The notes: generated by a model not told the origin, from the sequence alone. DNA of 64,000 bases from JBBRZM01 sp963813635 (GCA_963813635.1 CAWEZO010000007.1:310001-374000); one strand, 5' to 3'; counted from the first letter of the stretch, positions 45,044-54,552 are shown. Made by a program: numbers and translations.

Positions 45044-46009
45044 ATGGGACGAATCTCGTGGTGCCGGCGGAGCGGGATCGCGGTCGGTCTCGTCATGGGC
45101 CTGATCGCCGGGGGCGCGGCCCTGTTGCCGGTCGCGCCGGCCGCCGCGGCCCGGCGCGACACCACCGATCTCGGCGCACACGGAAACGGCACACGAGACC
45201 CACGCGTTCGTGTACTACCTCGCGGCCACCGCGCCCACGATGCGCGACCTCGGCACCCTGGGCGGCCCACAAAGCTTCGTCGAACCCGTGAGCGGCACCA
45301 TCGTCGTCGGCGACTCCGGCATCACGCCCGGGGGCCGCTCCCGTCAGCGACTCGTACCACACGTTCGCCTATCACCCCGGGATCACGGTCGCGATGCCAA
45401 CGGAGCGGTACGTGAAGCAGGTGTATCTCGACCTGCTCGGACGCACACGAATGCCGGGGGCGTCGCGTACTGGGCTCACCTCGTCGACTCGGGTGTCGCG
45501 CGCTCGACGGTGGCGTGGGCGATCGTGTCGGGCCACGAGTACCACGTCAGGATGGTCGACGGTGTGTACCGGCAACTGCTGCACCGAGGCGTCGACAACC
45601 AAGGCGGCGCGTACTGGGCACGTTGCTCGACCACGGCTCTGCGATCGAGAGTCCCACCGCGTTCATCATGGGTTCCGCGGAGTACTACGCAGGCGCCGGC
45701 GGTACTCCCAATGGTTTCGTCAGCGCGATGTTCCAGGGCGTGCTGCACCGTGCGCCCGATGCCGGTGGACGTGCCGATTTCGTGCAACTGCTGCAGCAAG
45801 GCGTCTCGCACAGCGCGGTCGCGGGCGCAATCACGTGGAGCGCCGAGGCGATCGGGAGCAGAGTCAACGGCTACTGCCAGGCGCTGCTGGGCCGTAACGC
45901 AGAAACAAGCGGGCGCAACTACTGGGTCTACCTGATCGGTCACGGGCATCGCGACGAAGAGATCGTCGCACTGCTCGTCGGTTCCGAGGAATACTTCCGG
46001 CGCGTCTGA
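45044..46009 (+). CDS. secreted HAF-repeat and DUF4214 protein, frame broken
   Basis: About 320 residues reconstructed. A signal peptide (GIAVGLVMGLIAGGAALLPVAPAAA, abbreviated by position 12-36) precedes HAF-type repeat sequence (THAFVYYL; MRDLGTLGG; SGTIVVGDS). About four DUF4214 repeats of some 50 residues follow, with units such as QVYLDLLGR, VYRQLLHRGVDNQGGAYW, FQGVLHRAPDAGG and CQALLGRNAETSGRNYW. Frame steps are needed near 45190, 45340, 45450 and 45617; the last looks like a lost G in a G-run. DUF4214 modules occur in surface and matrix proteins. The 161 bases upstream contain no recognisable riboswitch. Confidence 0.72.
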
Positions 46010-46038
46010 GTCTCGCGACTCGCCGTCTTCACCCGTGC

Positions 46039-46905
46039 TCAGGCGGTCGCGGCGGCGAACCGCAGCATCGACGCCACGATCGCGTCGGGATCCTCGAGCG
46101 GGCCGAAGTGCCCGAGGCCCGGCATCACCTCCAGGCGCCCGTCCGGCAGCTGCGCCGCCAGCTGCAACGCGATCGCCGGACCGATCGCGTTGGAGTGCTC
46201 GCCGCACGCGATCACCGTGGGGCAGTGGACTTCGCCGAGTCGCTGGTACGCGTCGTGCGCGAGGCCCATCGAGAACACCGCCGCTTCGTCTTCGGGCAGG
46301 CACTTCAACTCGTAGCGGCCGTCGGCGCGTGCGCGCAACCCGTCGTCGATGTAGGCGTGGAGTGCGTCGGGTGTGAGCGCATTGAGTGGAGGCCTCGCCG
46401 AGAACGCTGCAAATGCCTCGTCGGGTGAGTCCCACACGAAGCGTCGTTTGAGCGCCCCTACCGAAAGAGGATTGTCGAGCGAGGGTTCCAACGGTTCCGC
46501 GCCGGGCACCATGATCGGCTCGTAGCACCAGAGGCGGGCGAACGTGTCGGGCACGCGCGCTTCGGCGAGGAGCAGCGCAGCAGCGCCCTTCGAGTGACCG
46601 GCCGCGAGCAGTGTGGGCTCATGCGCGAGACCGAGGTCGTCGATCACTGCGAGCACGTCGTCGGCGAAGCCGTCCCAGTGGTACCCGGTCGGGGAGCGGT
46701 CACTGTCGCCGTGGCCGCGGAAGTCGAACGACAAGACGTGCCGTCCGGCGTGCACGAGCCGTGCCGCGACGGGCGCCCAGGCCCGACCGTGAAACCCGGT
46801 CGGATGTGCAAGGAGCACCGGCGGCCCGCTACCACCCCAGTCGTAGCAGGCGAGCGCGACCGCGCCGGCGTCGATGCGATGCGAGACAGGTGGGGAGGAG
46901 GGCAC
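46039..46905 (-). CDS. alpha/beta hydrolase
   Basis: 288-residue hydrolase. The oxyanion region is LLAHPTGFHGRAW, the strand-turn is SFDFRGHGDSDRSP, the nucleophile elbow is AAGHSKGAAALLLA (Ser near residue 115) and the catalytic His is in PGLGHFGPLEDPDA. GTG 46905 starts it, seven bases after the luciferase-like gene, so the two probably share a transcript. The substrate is unknown. Confidence 0.85.
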   Translation of the reverse strand: MPSSPPVSHRIDAGAVALACYDWGGSGPPVLLAHPTGFHGRAWAPVAARLVHAGRHVLSFDFRGHGDSDRSPTGYHWDGFADDVLAVIDDLGLAHEPTLLAAGHSKGAAALLLAEARVPDTFARLWCYEPIMVPGAEPLEPSLDNPLSVGALKRRFVWDSPDEAFAAFSARPPLNALTPDALHAYIDDGLRARADGRYELKCLPEDEAAVFSMGLAHDAYQRLGEVHCPTVIACGEHSNAIGPAIALQLAAQLPDGRLEVMPGLGHFGPLEDPDAIVASMLRFAAATA

Positions 46906-46912
46906 ACGGTGA

Positions 46913-48081
46913 TCAGTCGGGCGTGCCGGCGTGCTTGGCGGCCTGCTCCTCGGCGTGATGCTGGATCGCGGCCTGAATCGCGTTGCCGGCCCGGTTGACG
47001 AACTCGCCACCGCTCCCCACGACCCAATCGCTTGACGCCCACGGCGCGTCGAGCTGGCCCTGGAAGCGCGGCATCACCTCGCGCGCGAAGAGCTCGTAGC
47101 TGCGCAGCGTCGCTTCGCGGTCGGCCCACTCGTGCCCGAAGAACAGGAACGCGCCGAAGCCGTTACCCGACGCCTCCACCAGCTCCTCGATGCCGCGCCG
47201 CGGCGTCGTCGGGCGTACCGATGGTCGCGAAGCCGCTGGTCTCGTTGTTGGCGAGGATCTCTCCGACGGTGTCGCCCTGCACCGGTCCGGCGGGCAGCAC
47301 GTGCGTGAAGTAGCGCGAGAACTCCGCGATGCCGAACTCGACCTCCTTGCGTGCCCGCTCGCGGGTCTCCGCGAGGTGCATCGGGCCGACGAGCCGCCAC
47401 TTCTCGCGATCGGCGACGTGGCCGTGCTCGAGCGCGATCTCCTCCCAGAGGCTCCAGTGATGACCCAGCAGGTCCATGCCCTGTTGCGCGGTAGCGGCGA
47501 CCGACAGCATCCCGATGCCGTGCTTGCCCACGGCCCACCGCGCCGGTCGGCGAGAACGTCGCGGCCACGGCAATGTCGAAGCATGGCTGCGAGTACGGCG
47601 AGAGCTGGAGTCGCGCGTCTTGCAAGGTGAACCAGTCGGTCTCCTTGGTAACGGTCTCGCCGCGCAACAGCGCCATGATCGCGTCGAGCGCCTCTTCCAT
47701 GCGCGGTCGTTGCGCGTCAGCGGGGATGCCGAGCATGTGCGCATCAGAGGTGAGCTGGCCCGGGCCGATACCGAGCATCGTGCGGCCGCGCGTGAGGTGG
47801 TCGAGCAGCACCATGCGATCCGCGAGCAGCAGCGGGTGATGGTAGGGAAGCGAGCTCACACCCGTACCGAGCTTGATGTGCTTCGTGCGCTCGGCCGCCG
47901 CGGCGATGAACACCTCGGGTGACGCGATGATCTCCACGCCCGCCGAATGGTGCTCACCGATCCAGGCTTCGTCGTAACCGAGGCGGTCGAGGTGTTCGAT
48001 CAGCTCGAGGTCGCGGTGGATCGCGAGCGTCGGATTTTGATGGAGGGCATGGAACGGTGCCAGGAAGATGCCGAAGCGCAT
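46913..48081 (-). CDS. luciferase-like (LLM) flavin/F420 oxidoreductase, two frame breaks
   Basis: About 389 residues of the bacterial luciferase-like monooxygenase fold, using FMN or coenzyme F420. ATG 48081 opens with FGIFLAPFHALHQNPTLA. YDEAWIGEHHSAG and LGTGVSSLPYHHPLLLADR follow, and then GPGQLTSDAHMLG. A one-base step at about 47530 leads to VGKHGIGMLSVAATA, and another at about 47200 to the C-terminal region ELVEASGNGFGAFLFFGHEW. The TGA is at 46913-46915. The reaction is probably oxidation of a carbon substrate; the cofactor is not proven. Confidence 0.87.
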
Positions 48082-48148
48082 TCCGGCATTCGACCCTCCG
48101 GCGATCTGATGGTCAAGCCGGGGTCCGCGCGGCGTTAGCCTCGGGCGG

Positions 48149-49018
48149 ATGCCGTTCATCGAACAGTGGAAGCACCTGGGCGCGACCCGGCGGGTCGGCG
48201 CCCATGACATCTTCGTGATCGACCGTGCCGCGGCCGACGAGCAGGCCGAGCCGGTGCTGCTCCTGCACGGCTTTCCGACCAGCTCGTTCGACTGGCGATT
48301 TGTGATGCAACCACTCGGGGAGACGCGCCGGGTGCTGGCGCTCGACTTCGTGGGCTTCGGGCTCTCCGTCAAGCCCGATCAGAAGTACTCGCTGTTCGAG
48401 CAAGCCGACATCGTGGAGGCGCTCATCGAGGAGCTCGGCGTGCCCGAGGTCGCGCTTGTGACCCACGACATGGGCGATTCGGTCGGGGGCGAGCTCCTCG
48501 CGCGGAGCCTCGACGAGAAGCTGGGTTTCGTGGTGACGCGTCGCGTCCTCACCAACGGGAGCATCTACCTGCCGCTCGCGCAGCTCACCGACGGCCAGAA
48601 GATGCTGCTGGCCATGCCGGACGAGGCTATGGCCGCCGACGATTTTTCGCAGGAGCTGATCGAGGCGGCGCTCGCCGCGACATGCGCGCCCGGCAGCGTG
48701 CCGCCGGCCGACCAGCTCGCGGCGACGGCTGCGTTCGTGACGCACGACGGCGGCAACCGCCTGCTCCCGCGGACGATCCGCTACATCGAGGAACGCCGCG
48801 AGCACGAGTCGCGCTGGACGGGCGCGATCGAGTTTCATCCGTCGCCGCTCGAAGTGATCTGGGGCGACGCCGACCCGATCGCGGTGTGGCCGATGGTCGA
48901 GAAGCTGACAGCGGAGCGGCCCGACGTGCACGTCGAGCGTCTCACCGGGATCGGGCACTATCCGATGATGGAAGCGCCGGGCGCCTTCACCGCGGCATTG
49001 CTCCGCGCGCTCGCCTGA
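48149..49018 (+). CDS. haloalkane dehalogenase/epoxide hydrolase-like hydrolase
   Basis: 289-residue alpha/beta hydrolase. HGFPTSSFDWRF near residue 45 carries the oxyanion/halide segment. The nucleophile is Asp in VTHDMGDSVGG (near 111), not Ser, as in dehalogenases and epoxide hydrolases. The acid may lie in IWGDADPIA, and the His is in GIGHYPMMEAP. The enzyme could detoxify halogenated or epoxide compounds. It is divergent from the luciferase-like gene. Confidence 0.85.
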   Translation: MPFIEQWKHLGATRRVGAHDIFVIDRAAADEQAEPVLLLHGFPTSSFDWRFVMQPLGETRRVLALDFVGFGLSVKPDQKYSLFEQADIVEALIEELGVPEVALVTHDMGDSVGGELLARSLDEKLGFVVTRRVLTNGSIYLPLAQLTDGQKMLLAMPDEAMAADDFSQELIEAALAATCAPGSVPPADQLAATAAFVTHDGGNRLLPRTIRYIEERREHESRWTGAIEFHPSPLEVIWGDADPIAVWPMVEKLTAERPDVHVERLTGIGHYPMMEAPGAFTAALLRALA

Positions 49019-49024
49019 GCGCGC
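49005..49024. terminator. hairpin over the hydrolase stop codon
   Basis: 8-bp perfect stem GCGCGCTC, loop GCCT, GAGCGCGC, overlapping the TGA of the hydrolase gene and placed just before the convergent gene end at 49032. Likely terminator, without a T-run. Confidence 0.5.
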
Positions 49025-49031
49025 GCTCGTC

Positions 49032-49733
49032 TCACGGAAGCTGCGACTCGATCCAGCGTTCGAGGGCAGGGCCGCTTTCGAAGCTCGAGATGAGCGCGTA
49101 GCGCGGCGCAGCACCCGTGTGGCACACCACGTGCCACACGCGCTGCGTGTCGACCACGAACTGCGCACCGCGGTGCAACGGGACGCGGATCTCGGTGCTC
49201 GGGTCGGGCAGCCCGTCGTCGCCCTGCTCCATGAGGAGCATGAAGCTGTCGGGGTTGTCGGTGAGCTCGAGCCACGAGCGCACGACCCAGCCCTGGTCAT
49301 CGGGGTTGAACCGGTTGTTGTCGTCGCGGTGGATCTGCTGGAGCGCCGAGTCGTAGTCCTGGGTCTCGAGCTTGATCACACGTACCCGCCCGAAGTTCGC
49401 GCCCACCGACTCGACGTAGCGCACGATGGTGGGGCACAGCGCGCCGTTCGACGTGATGATGCCGTCCTTGTCGGCGTGCTCCTCACCGGGCTTCCAGAAG
49501 CCGCGGCAGTCGAGCTCGCCGTCGGCGGTGGCGATCGGCGCGAAGTTGGTGTCGCCGCCGCTCTTCCAGTCCATGTACTCGAGCGCCAGGTACTCGGACT
49601 CGGGTGGCGGCTCGGCAACATCTCGCAGCTGCACCATGCCGCGCTCCTCGAGGAGCGAGATGCGGGAATGCGGTGTGTCGAGCGGGATGTCGCTCGACCA
49701 GTGCGGTGGGTTCAGCCAGTGGGTGGTCTGCAT
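49032..49733 (-). CDS. aspartyl/asparaginyl hydroxylase-like 2OG-Fe(II) oxygenase
   Basis: 233-residue predicted jelly-roll oxygenase. QQIHRDDNNRFNP supplies an HxD iron-binding pair. A beta-strand run (WVVRSWLELTDNPDSFMLLM) leads to RVPLHRGAQFVVDTQRVWHVV with the distal His, and RYALISSF carries an Arg that could bind 2-oxoglutarate. The order and spacing match aspartyl/asparaginyl beta-hydroxylase domains. ATG 49733 excludes an upstream extension that runs into the hairpin repeats. The substrate is unknown. Confidence 0.65.
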   Translation of the reverse strand: MQTTHWLNPPHWSSDIPLDTPHSRISLLEERGMVQLRDVAEPPPESEYLALEYMDWKSGGDTNFAPIATADGELDCRGFWKPGEEHADKDGIITSNGALCPTIVRYVESVGANFGRVRVIKLETQDYDSALQQIHRDDNNRFNPDDQGWVVRSWLELTDNPDSFMLLMEQGDDGLPDPSTEIRVPLHRGAQFVVDTQRVWHVVCHTGAAPRYALISSFESGPALERWIESQLP

Positions 49734-49791
49734 GACGTCGAGTGTAGGGAGCGGCCCCGGCGCGGTGGCGACTCGTGCGCACGCAAACCCA

Positions 49792-49843
49792 CGTTCACTC
49801 GAGGATTTCGCTAGGTATTTGCTGAGAATGCCTCGAGTGAACG
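49792..49843. repeat. 52-bp hairpin, tandem copy A
   Basis: Perfect 13-bp arms (CGTTCACTCGAGG and its complement) around a 26-bp loop. It is identical in all 52 positions to copy B. The pair lies between two minus-strand genes, downstream of the acyl-CoA dehydrogenase and upstream of the oxygenase start. Confidence 0.85.
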
Positions 49844-49852
49844 ATCCATCCG

Positions 49853-49904
49853 CGTTCACTCGAGGATTTCGCTAGGTATTTGCTGAGAATGCCTCGAGTG
49901 AACG
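49853..49904. repeat. 52-bp hairpin, tandem copy B
   Basis: Identical to copy A, with a 61-bp period and a 9-bp spacer (ATCCATCCG). It ends 12 bases before the 3' end of the dehydrogenase gene, so it is in terminator position for that gene. Confidence 0.85.
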
Positions 49905-49916
49905 ATCTGGTCGCGG

Positions 49917-51164
49917 TCAGAAGTCGAGGTCGCCGGTGGCGGCGTGGAGCGAGCCGGTGCCGGCGTATGCGGCGCGCACGTTGCGGGCGATGAGTGCCTG
50001 GTGCACCTCGTCGGCGCCGTCGACGAGTCGGGCCGAACGGGCGTGGCGCAGCATGCGCTCGAGCGGCGTGTCGGTCGAGTAGCCGAGCGCGCCGTGCACC
50101 TGAACCGCACGGTCGACCACGCGCCACAGCGTGTTGGCAACGTGATGCTTCGCGAAGCTGACCTCCTGGCGGAACGGCAGGCCGTGCTCGATCTTGAACG
50201 CGGCGTGCAGCACCATGAGCTTCGCCGCATAGAGCTCCATGGCGGAGTCGGCCATCATCCATTGGATCGCCTGCTTCTCCGCCAGCGCCTCGCCGTGCAG
50301 CTGTCGCTGCTCCGCCCGCTCCACGAGCAGCTCGAGCGCGACCTCGGTCTGGCCGATCCACCGCATGCAGTGCGCGAGGCGCGCCGGCCCGAGTCGTGCC
50401 TGACCGAGCAGGTGACCGTTGCCGCGACCGCCGAGGAGGTTGGCTGCGGGCACGCGCAGGTCGGTGATGCGGATCTCGCAGTGATTGCCGCGGCCGGCCA
50501 TGGTCTCGATGTCGCGCACGATCTCCCATCCGTCGGCAGGCAGGTCGACGAGCAACGCGCTGTTGCTCGCTTGCGGCGGGTCGGCATCGGGATCGGTCTT
50601 CGCGATCAGGATGGCGAACGCGGCGCCCTTGGCCCCGCTGATGAACCACTTGTGGCCGTTGACCACCCACTCGCCGGTCGTGTCGTCGAGCACCGCGGAC
50701 GTGCGGATGCCGGTGGGATCAGATCCCGCGACCTCCGGCTCGGTCATCGCGAAGCACGAGCGCGCCCGTCCCTCGACAAGTGGGCGCAGATAGCGCTCTT
50801 GCTGCTCGTCGGTCGCGTGATGCAGGAGCGTGTGCATGTTGCCTTCGTCGGGCGCCTGCGCGTTGAGGATGAACGGACCGAATGACGTGCGCGCCGCTTC
50901 GGCGGAGACGAAAGCCATCGCGGTGATCGACAATCCGAGCCCGCCCCACTCCGCCGGCATGTGCGGGAGCCACACGCCCCGCTTCTTTGCGTCTTCGCGC
51001 AGCTCGACGATCATCGCGACCACCGCGCGTCGCTCGGGTTCGTTGCCCACGCCCGCGTCGGCGCTGAGCTTCGCCTCGGCCGGGCGCACCACCTCGTCCA
51101 TGAACTCGCGGACCTGCAATCGGGTGTGTTCGACGTCGGGCGGCAACGTGAAGTCGATGCTCAT
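49917..51164 (-). CDS. acyl-CoA dehydrogenase
   Basis: 415-residue FAD enzyme. FAD-binding segment CFAMTEPEVAGSDPTGIRT (about residue 140), WVVNGHKWFISGA and the likely catalytic Glu in DGADEVHQALIAR (near 390) are all present. It is of the kind found with long-chain or branched substrates in actinobacteria. The ATG at 51164 is clear. Electrons would pass to EtfBA encoded at 56.6 kb. Two tandem hairpins follow its 3' end. Confidence 0.92.
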   Translation of the reverse strand: MSIDFTLPPDVEHTRLQVREFMDEVVRPAEAKLSADAGVGNEPERRAVVAMIVELREDAKKRGVWLPHMPAEWGGLGLSITAMAFVSAEAARTSFGPFILNAQAPDEGNMHTLLHHATDEQQERYLRPLVEGRARSCFAMTEPEVAGSDPTGIRTSAVLDDTTGEWVVNGHKWFISGAKGAAFAILIAKTDPDADPPQASNSALLVDLPADGWEIVRDIETMAGRGNHCEIRITDLRVPAANLLGGRGNGHLLGQARLGPARLAHCMRWIGQTEVALELLVERAEQRQLHGEALAEKQAIQWMMADSAMELYAAKLMVLHAAFKIEHGLPFRQEVSFAKHHVANTLWRVVDRAVQVHGALGYSTDTPLERMLRHARSARLVDGADEVHQALIARNVRAAYAGTGSLHAATGDLDF

Positions 51165-51267
51165 GGCCTCAGTCTGCCGGAGCGGAGATGGCGCGTCGGG
51201 GGCGCTGTGGTCACGTGATGCGGTGACGCGGTGACGCGGAGTGCCCAGCAGGTGACGTTGGGCGACA

Positions 51268-51296
51268 TTGTCGCCGGACAGCGGCTGCGGTAAATT
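51268..51296 (+). promoter_or_regulatory. possible sigma-70-type promoter
   Basis: TTGTCG (51268-51273) and TAAATT (51291-51296) with a 17-base spacer, followed by AAGGAGG at 51300-51306. It lies in the 225-base gap before the hybrid kinase. The ribosome site points to GTG 51316, whose frame soon closes, which is one sign of missing sequence here. Confidence 0.4.
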
Positions 51297-51389
51297 GTGA
51301 AGGAGGATCGAGCTGGTGCGCGGCCAGGTCAGCGCAGGACGGAAGAACGTCGATGTCTTCCTTCAAAGCCGTGATCAACGTGGTGACCG

Positions 51390-53145
51390 GTGGCCGCATC
51401 TGAGCGACCGGTCATCCTCGTCGTTGACGAAGACGAGCCGACCCGATTGCTCTTCACGCGCACGCTCACCAGCGCTGGATTTGACGTGGCCGCGGCAGCG
51501 GATGGAGCGGGCGCGGTGGCGATCCTGGATGACCGACCGATCAGAACGGTGGTGCTCGACAAGCAGCTTGCCGAGGTGACAGGTCCACCGATCATCGAAC
51601 GGCTGCGGGCGGACGCGACTGCCCTCTCGCTGCCCCTCATCCTTGTGACCAACGCCCCGATCGACGTCAACGACGAGGTCGCGTTTCTCGGCGTGGGCGC
51701 TACCGACTTTCTGGTCAAGCCGGTCGACCTTGACGAGCTCGTGGCCCGAGTGAAGGCAGAGGTACGCGTCGACGACGTTCTGGAGCGAGCCCGCCGAATC
51801 GGCGAGACGACGACCGACGCGTTTGTGTCCTTCGACGAGGAGGACCTGATCCTCGCCTGGACAGGACAGGCCGAGCAGGTCTTCGGGTGGAGCGAGCCGG
51901 AGGATCCCACTTCGTTGCAATTGCCGACCTGATCATGCTGAGCGAGCCGGCCGGCACGATCGTCTACGTCTCGCCGTCAGTCCGGGCGGCGCCCGGCTGG
52001 GACGTCGACCGCCTCGTCGGCACGCCGCGCATGGACTTGCTCCACCCCGACGACCGCGGGTCAGCCGAGCAGGAGGCAACCGAACTCGACGCAGGATCTG
52101 ACGTTACCGGCGCGTGCCGTTTCCGCAGGAGCGACGGGACCTACACGTGGATGGAGTTCAGCCGCGGCCCGATCTTCGATCGTGCGACGCGCGAGGTGAT
52201 CGGCGTCCGCACCGTCGCGCGCGAGATTACCAAACGGCTCGCGGACGAAGCCGAGCGGGAGCGGATGACGGAGGAGCTGCGCGTAGCGAACGCGCGGCTG
52301 CAGGAAGGGAGCGCACGCGAGTTCGCTGCCGGAACGGCGCTCGAGGCGAGGGCCGAGGAGCTGCACGCATTGAACGCGGAGCTGCGGGAAGGGCTCGCAC
52401 GCGAGCACGCGATGGTCGAGGAGCTGCATGAGCTCGACCGCATGAAGAGCAACTTCGTCGCCCAGGTGTCGCACGAGGTGCGAACGCCGCTCACGACCAT
52501 CGTCGGTTATGTCGAGATGATGCGCGATAGCCAGGTCGCCGGCCTCAGCCGCATGCATCGCAAGATGCTCGAAGTGATCGAGCGCAACACGCAACGGCTG
52601 ACGACAATGGTCGAAGATCTCCTGACCGTCGGCGGGATCGAATCGGACGCGTTCTCGATCAAGGCGGTCCCGATGGACCTGTGCCGGTCATCGAGTTGGC
52701 TGCCGAGACGGTGAAAGGAAGGGCGATGCTGCAGGGAGTCGATCTCTCCATCAACATCACGGGGGACCTGGGACCGGTGGACGCGGATGCGTTCCACATC
52801 GAGCGGGTCCTGCTGCATCTCCTGTCCAACGCGGTCAAGTTCACCCCCGCCGGCGGGCGCATCAGCATCAACGCGCGGCAGACCGACAACGAAGTCCTCA
52901 TCAAGGTGTCCGACACCGGAGTCGGCATACCCCTCGCCGAACAGGACAGGATCTTCGACCGCTTCTACCGGTGCGAGCGGTCGATCGACGACGCGGCGCA
53001 GGGGGCCGGCATGGGCCTCGCGATCTCCAAGGCTGTGGTCGAGCGCCACGGCGGCACCATCCGCGTCGAATCTGCGCCCGACGAGGGCACCACGATGACG
53101 GTCACGTTTCCCGTCGTGGCGGGCGCCGAACCACACGAGGCGTAA
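51390..53145 (+). CDS. receiver-PAS-histidine kinase, with apparent internal deletion and frame breaks
   Basis: Hybrid signalling protein. A receiver domain comes first (VILVVDEDEP; phospho-acceptor equivalent TVVLDKQLAEV; Lys in FLVKPVD). A PAS domain starts (AFVSFDEEDLILAWTGQAE) but breaks off after FGWSEPE at about 51900. A second PAS begins at once in another frame (IVYVSPSVRAAPGWDVDRL). Coiled coil, then the H-box FVAQVSHEVRTPL, follow. Another one-base loss at about 52680 leads to the ATPase domain (LLSNAVKFTPAGG; DTGVGIP; GAGMGLAISKAVVERHGG). The missing second half of PAS 1 suggests a deletion of some 80-100 codons. Confidence 0.75.
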
Positions 53146-53178
53146 GCCCCACGATCCCCCCGATCGAACCGGCCGCGA

Positions 53179-53855
53179 TCACTTCGCTTCTTCTCGAGCA
53201 CACGCAAGCCAGTTCCGGTGATGGGGTGACGCAGCGAGTGGCAGCTGGACTGTGAAGGTGGATCCTTTACCGGGTTGGCTGTCGACGATGATCGTGCCGC
53301 CCATCGCCTCGACATGGGCTTTGCTGATCGACAGCCCCAAGCCGGTGCCCGGGATTCCGCGTGTGGCCGCATCGAGGCGTCCGCGCTTCGTGGCTCAGGC
53401 TTCTGATGAACCCTTCCTACACGGCTGTGGCGCTCAACGTCCCGATCGCTCGCTTTGCTCCTTGATCGCCAAGCAGATCGAGCTCGAGAGGTCCTCGGCC
53501 GTCGCACCTTGCGAGAGGTAATCGTTTGCTCCCGCTCGCAGCGCCGCGACCGCATGCTGTGCGTCGCCGGTGCCCACGAGCACGACGGCGCACGGCGTTC
53601 TTCCGTATTCGCCGACGAGCTCGAGCAAGAGCCCGAGCCGCGTCGCGCCGATCGGCCTCCGATGAGCACGCAGTCGGGCGGTGCGTCTCGCAGCTGGTCC
53701 AGCACCTGCACGTCGGACCCGGCGGTCACGACCTCGAACGGCGAGCCCGGCAGGCTGTGGAGCAGCTCGACGAGTGGCGCGGGGGAATCGGCTTCGTCTT
53801 CGACGACGAGCACCATCGGCCGCTTGGCGCCCGGTGTCAGACCCAGCTCCGCCAT
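53179..53855 (-). pseudogene. receiver domain plus remnants of a histidine kinase
   Basis: Reading from 53855: receiver (MVLVVEDEADSPAPLVELL; DCVLIGGRS), a frame step near 53645, then TRLGLLLELVGEYGRTP and AGANDYLSQGATAEDL to a stop at 53434. Further on, another frame shows an H-box FIRSLSHEARTP (about 53380-53415). It is followed almost at once by GTGLGLSISKAHVEAMGG and SQPGKGSTFTVQLPL, ending at 53179. The dimerisation helices and N-box between H-box and G-box are missing, so this is a decayed or mis-assembled hybrid kinase. Confidence 0.7.
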
Positions 53856-54124
53856 CCATGGCTCCCGGTCATGGCGCTGGCCTCATGGTCAATCGAATCG
53901 AACCGAACCGCAAGATCGTAAGCCGTTGCGGGCTCCGGCTCGCGCGTCCCGCGTTGTGGAAACGCCATGCGCTTGCCGTATTCCTCATCAAACGGACAGC
54001 TCCGTGGTGGGCGGGGGACCGGCACAAGACGCGCTCAAGGGGGCCCGGTCTCGTACCGACAACCCCCTGAAGGAAAATCGCGCCGCCAACCTGCCGTCCG
54101 CCTGTTTGATCAAAGGAATGACTC

Positions 54125-54498
54125 ATGTCGCGTGTGCTGGTGATCGACGATGATCCTGATGTCGTAGAGCTCGTCGCCTTCAAGCTCGAGCAGGACGGAT
54201 ACGACGTGTCGATCGAGCGCGACGGTGATGCGGGGCTCGCGACGATCGTCGAGACGCTGCCCGACATCATCGTGCTCGACTGGATGATGCCGGGCCTGAG
54301 CGGCATCGACCTCTGCCGCAGGATCCGGGACGAGGCCGGCACTGCAGGGATCCCGGTCATTCTCTTGACGGCCATGGCGCAGTCACCGACGACGTGCTGC
54401 GTGGATTCGCAGCGGGCGCCGACGATTACCTGATCAAACCGTTCAGTCCCTCGGAGCTCACCAGCCGCGTGGGCGGCGTGCTCGCGCGCGTCGCATAA
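54125..54498 (+). CDS. single-domain response regulator, frame broken
   Basis: About 124 residues, receiver only. MSRVLVIDDDPDVVEL gives the acidic pocket, IIVLDWMMPGLSG the phospho-acceptor Asp (about residue 53) and ILLTAMAQ the conserved Thr. One base seems lost near 54381, after which GFAAGADDYLIKPFSPSEL supplies the conserved Lys, ending at TAA 54496. AAAGGA precedes the ATG. It may receive phosphate from the neighbouring kinases. Confidence 0.85.
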
Positions 54499-54552
54499 CG
54501 GCGCGCGCTCCTTGCCGCCAGTCTGACCGCCGACCGGCGAGTCGCGCCCGGC

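Noticed and set aside
49792..49904. Tandem repeats as a mini CRISPR array
   Set aside because: Only two units, each a full hairpin with a 9-bp spacer, and no cas genes nearby. The Cas4-like nuclease at 44.0 kb stands alone.
53856..54124. Possible extra gene between the two receiver genes
   Set aside because: 269 bases without a convincing reading frame. They hold only an AATCGA/ACCGA-type short repeat and the ribosome site of the downstream gene.
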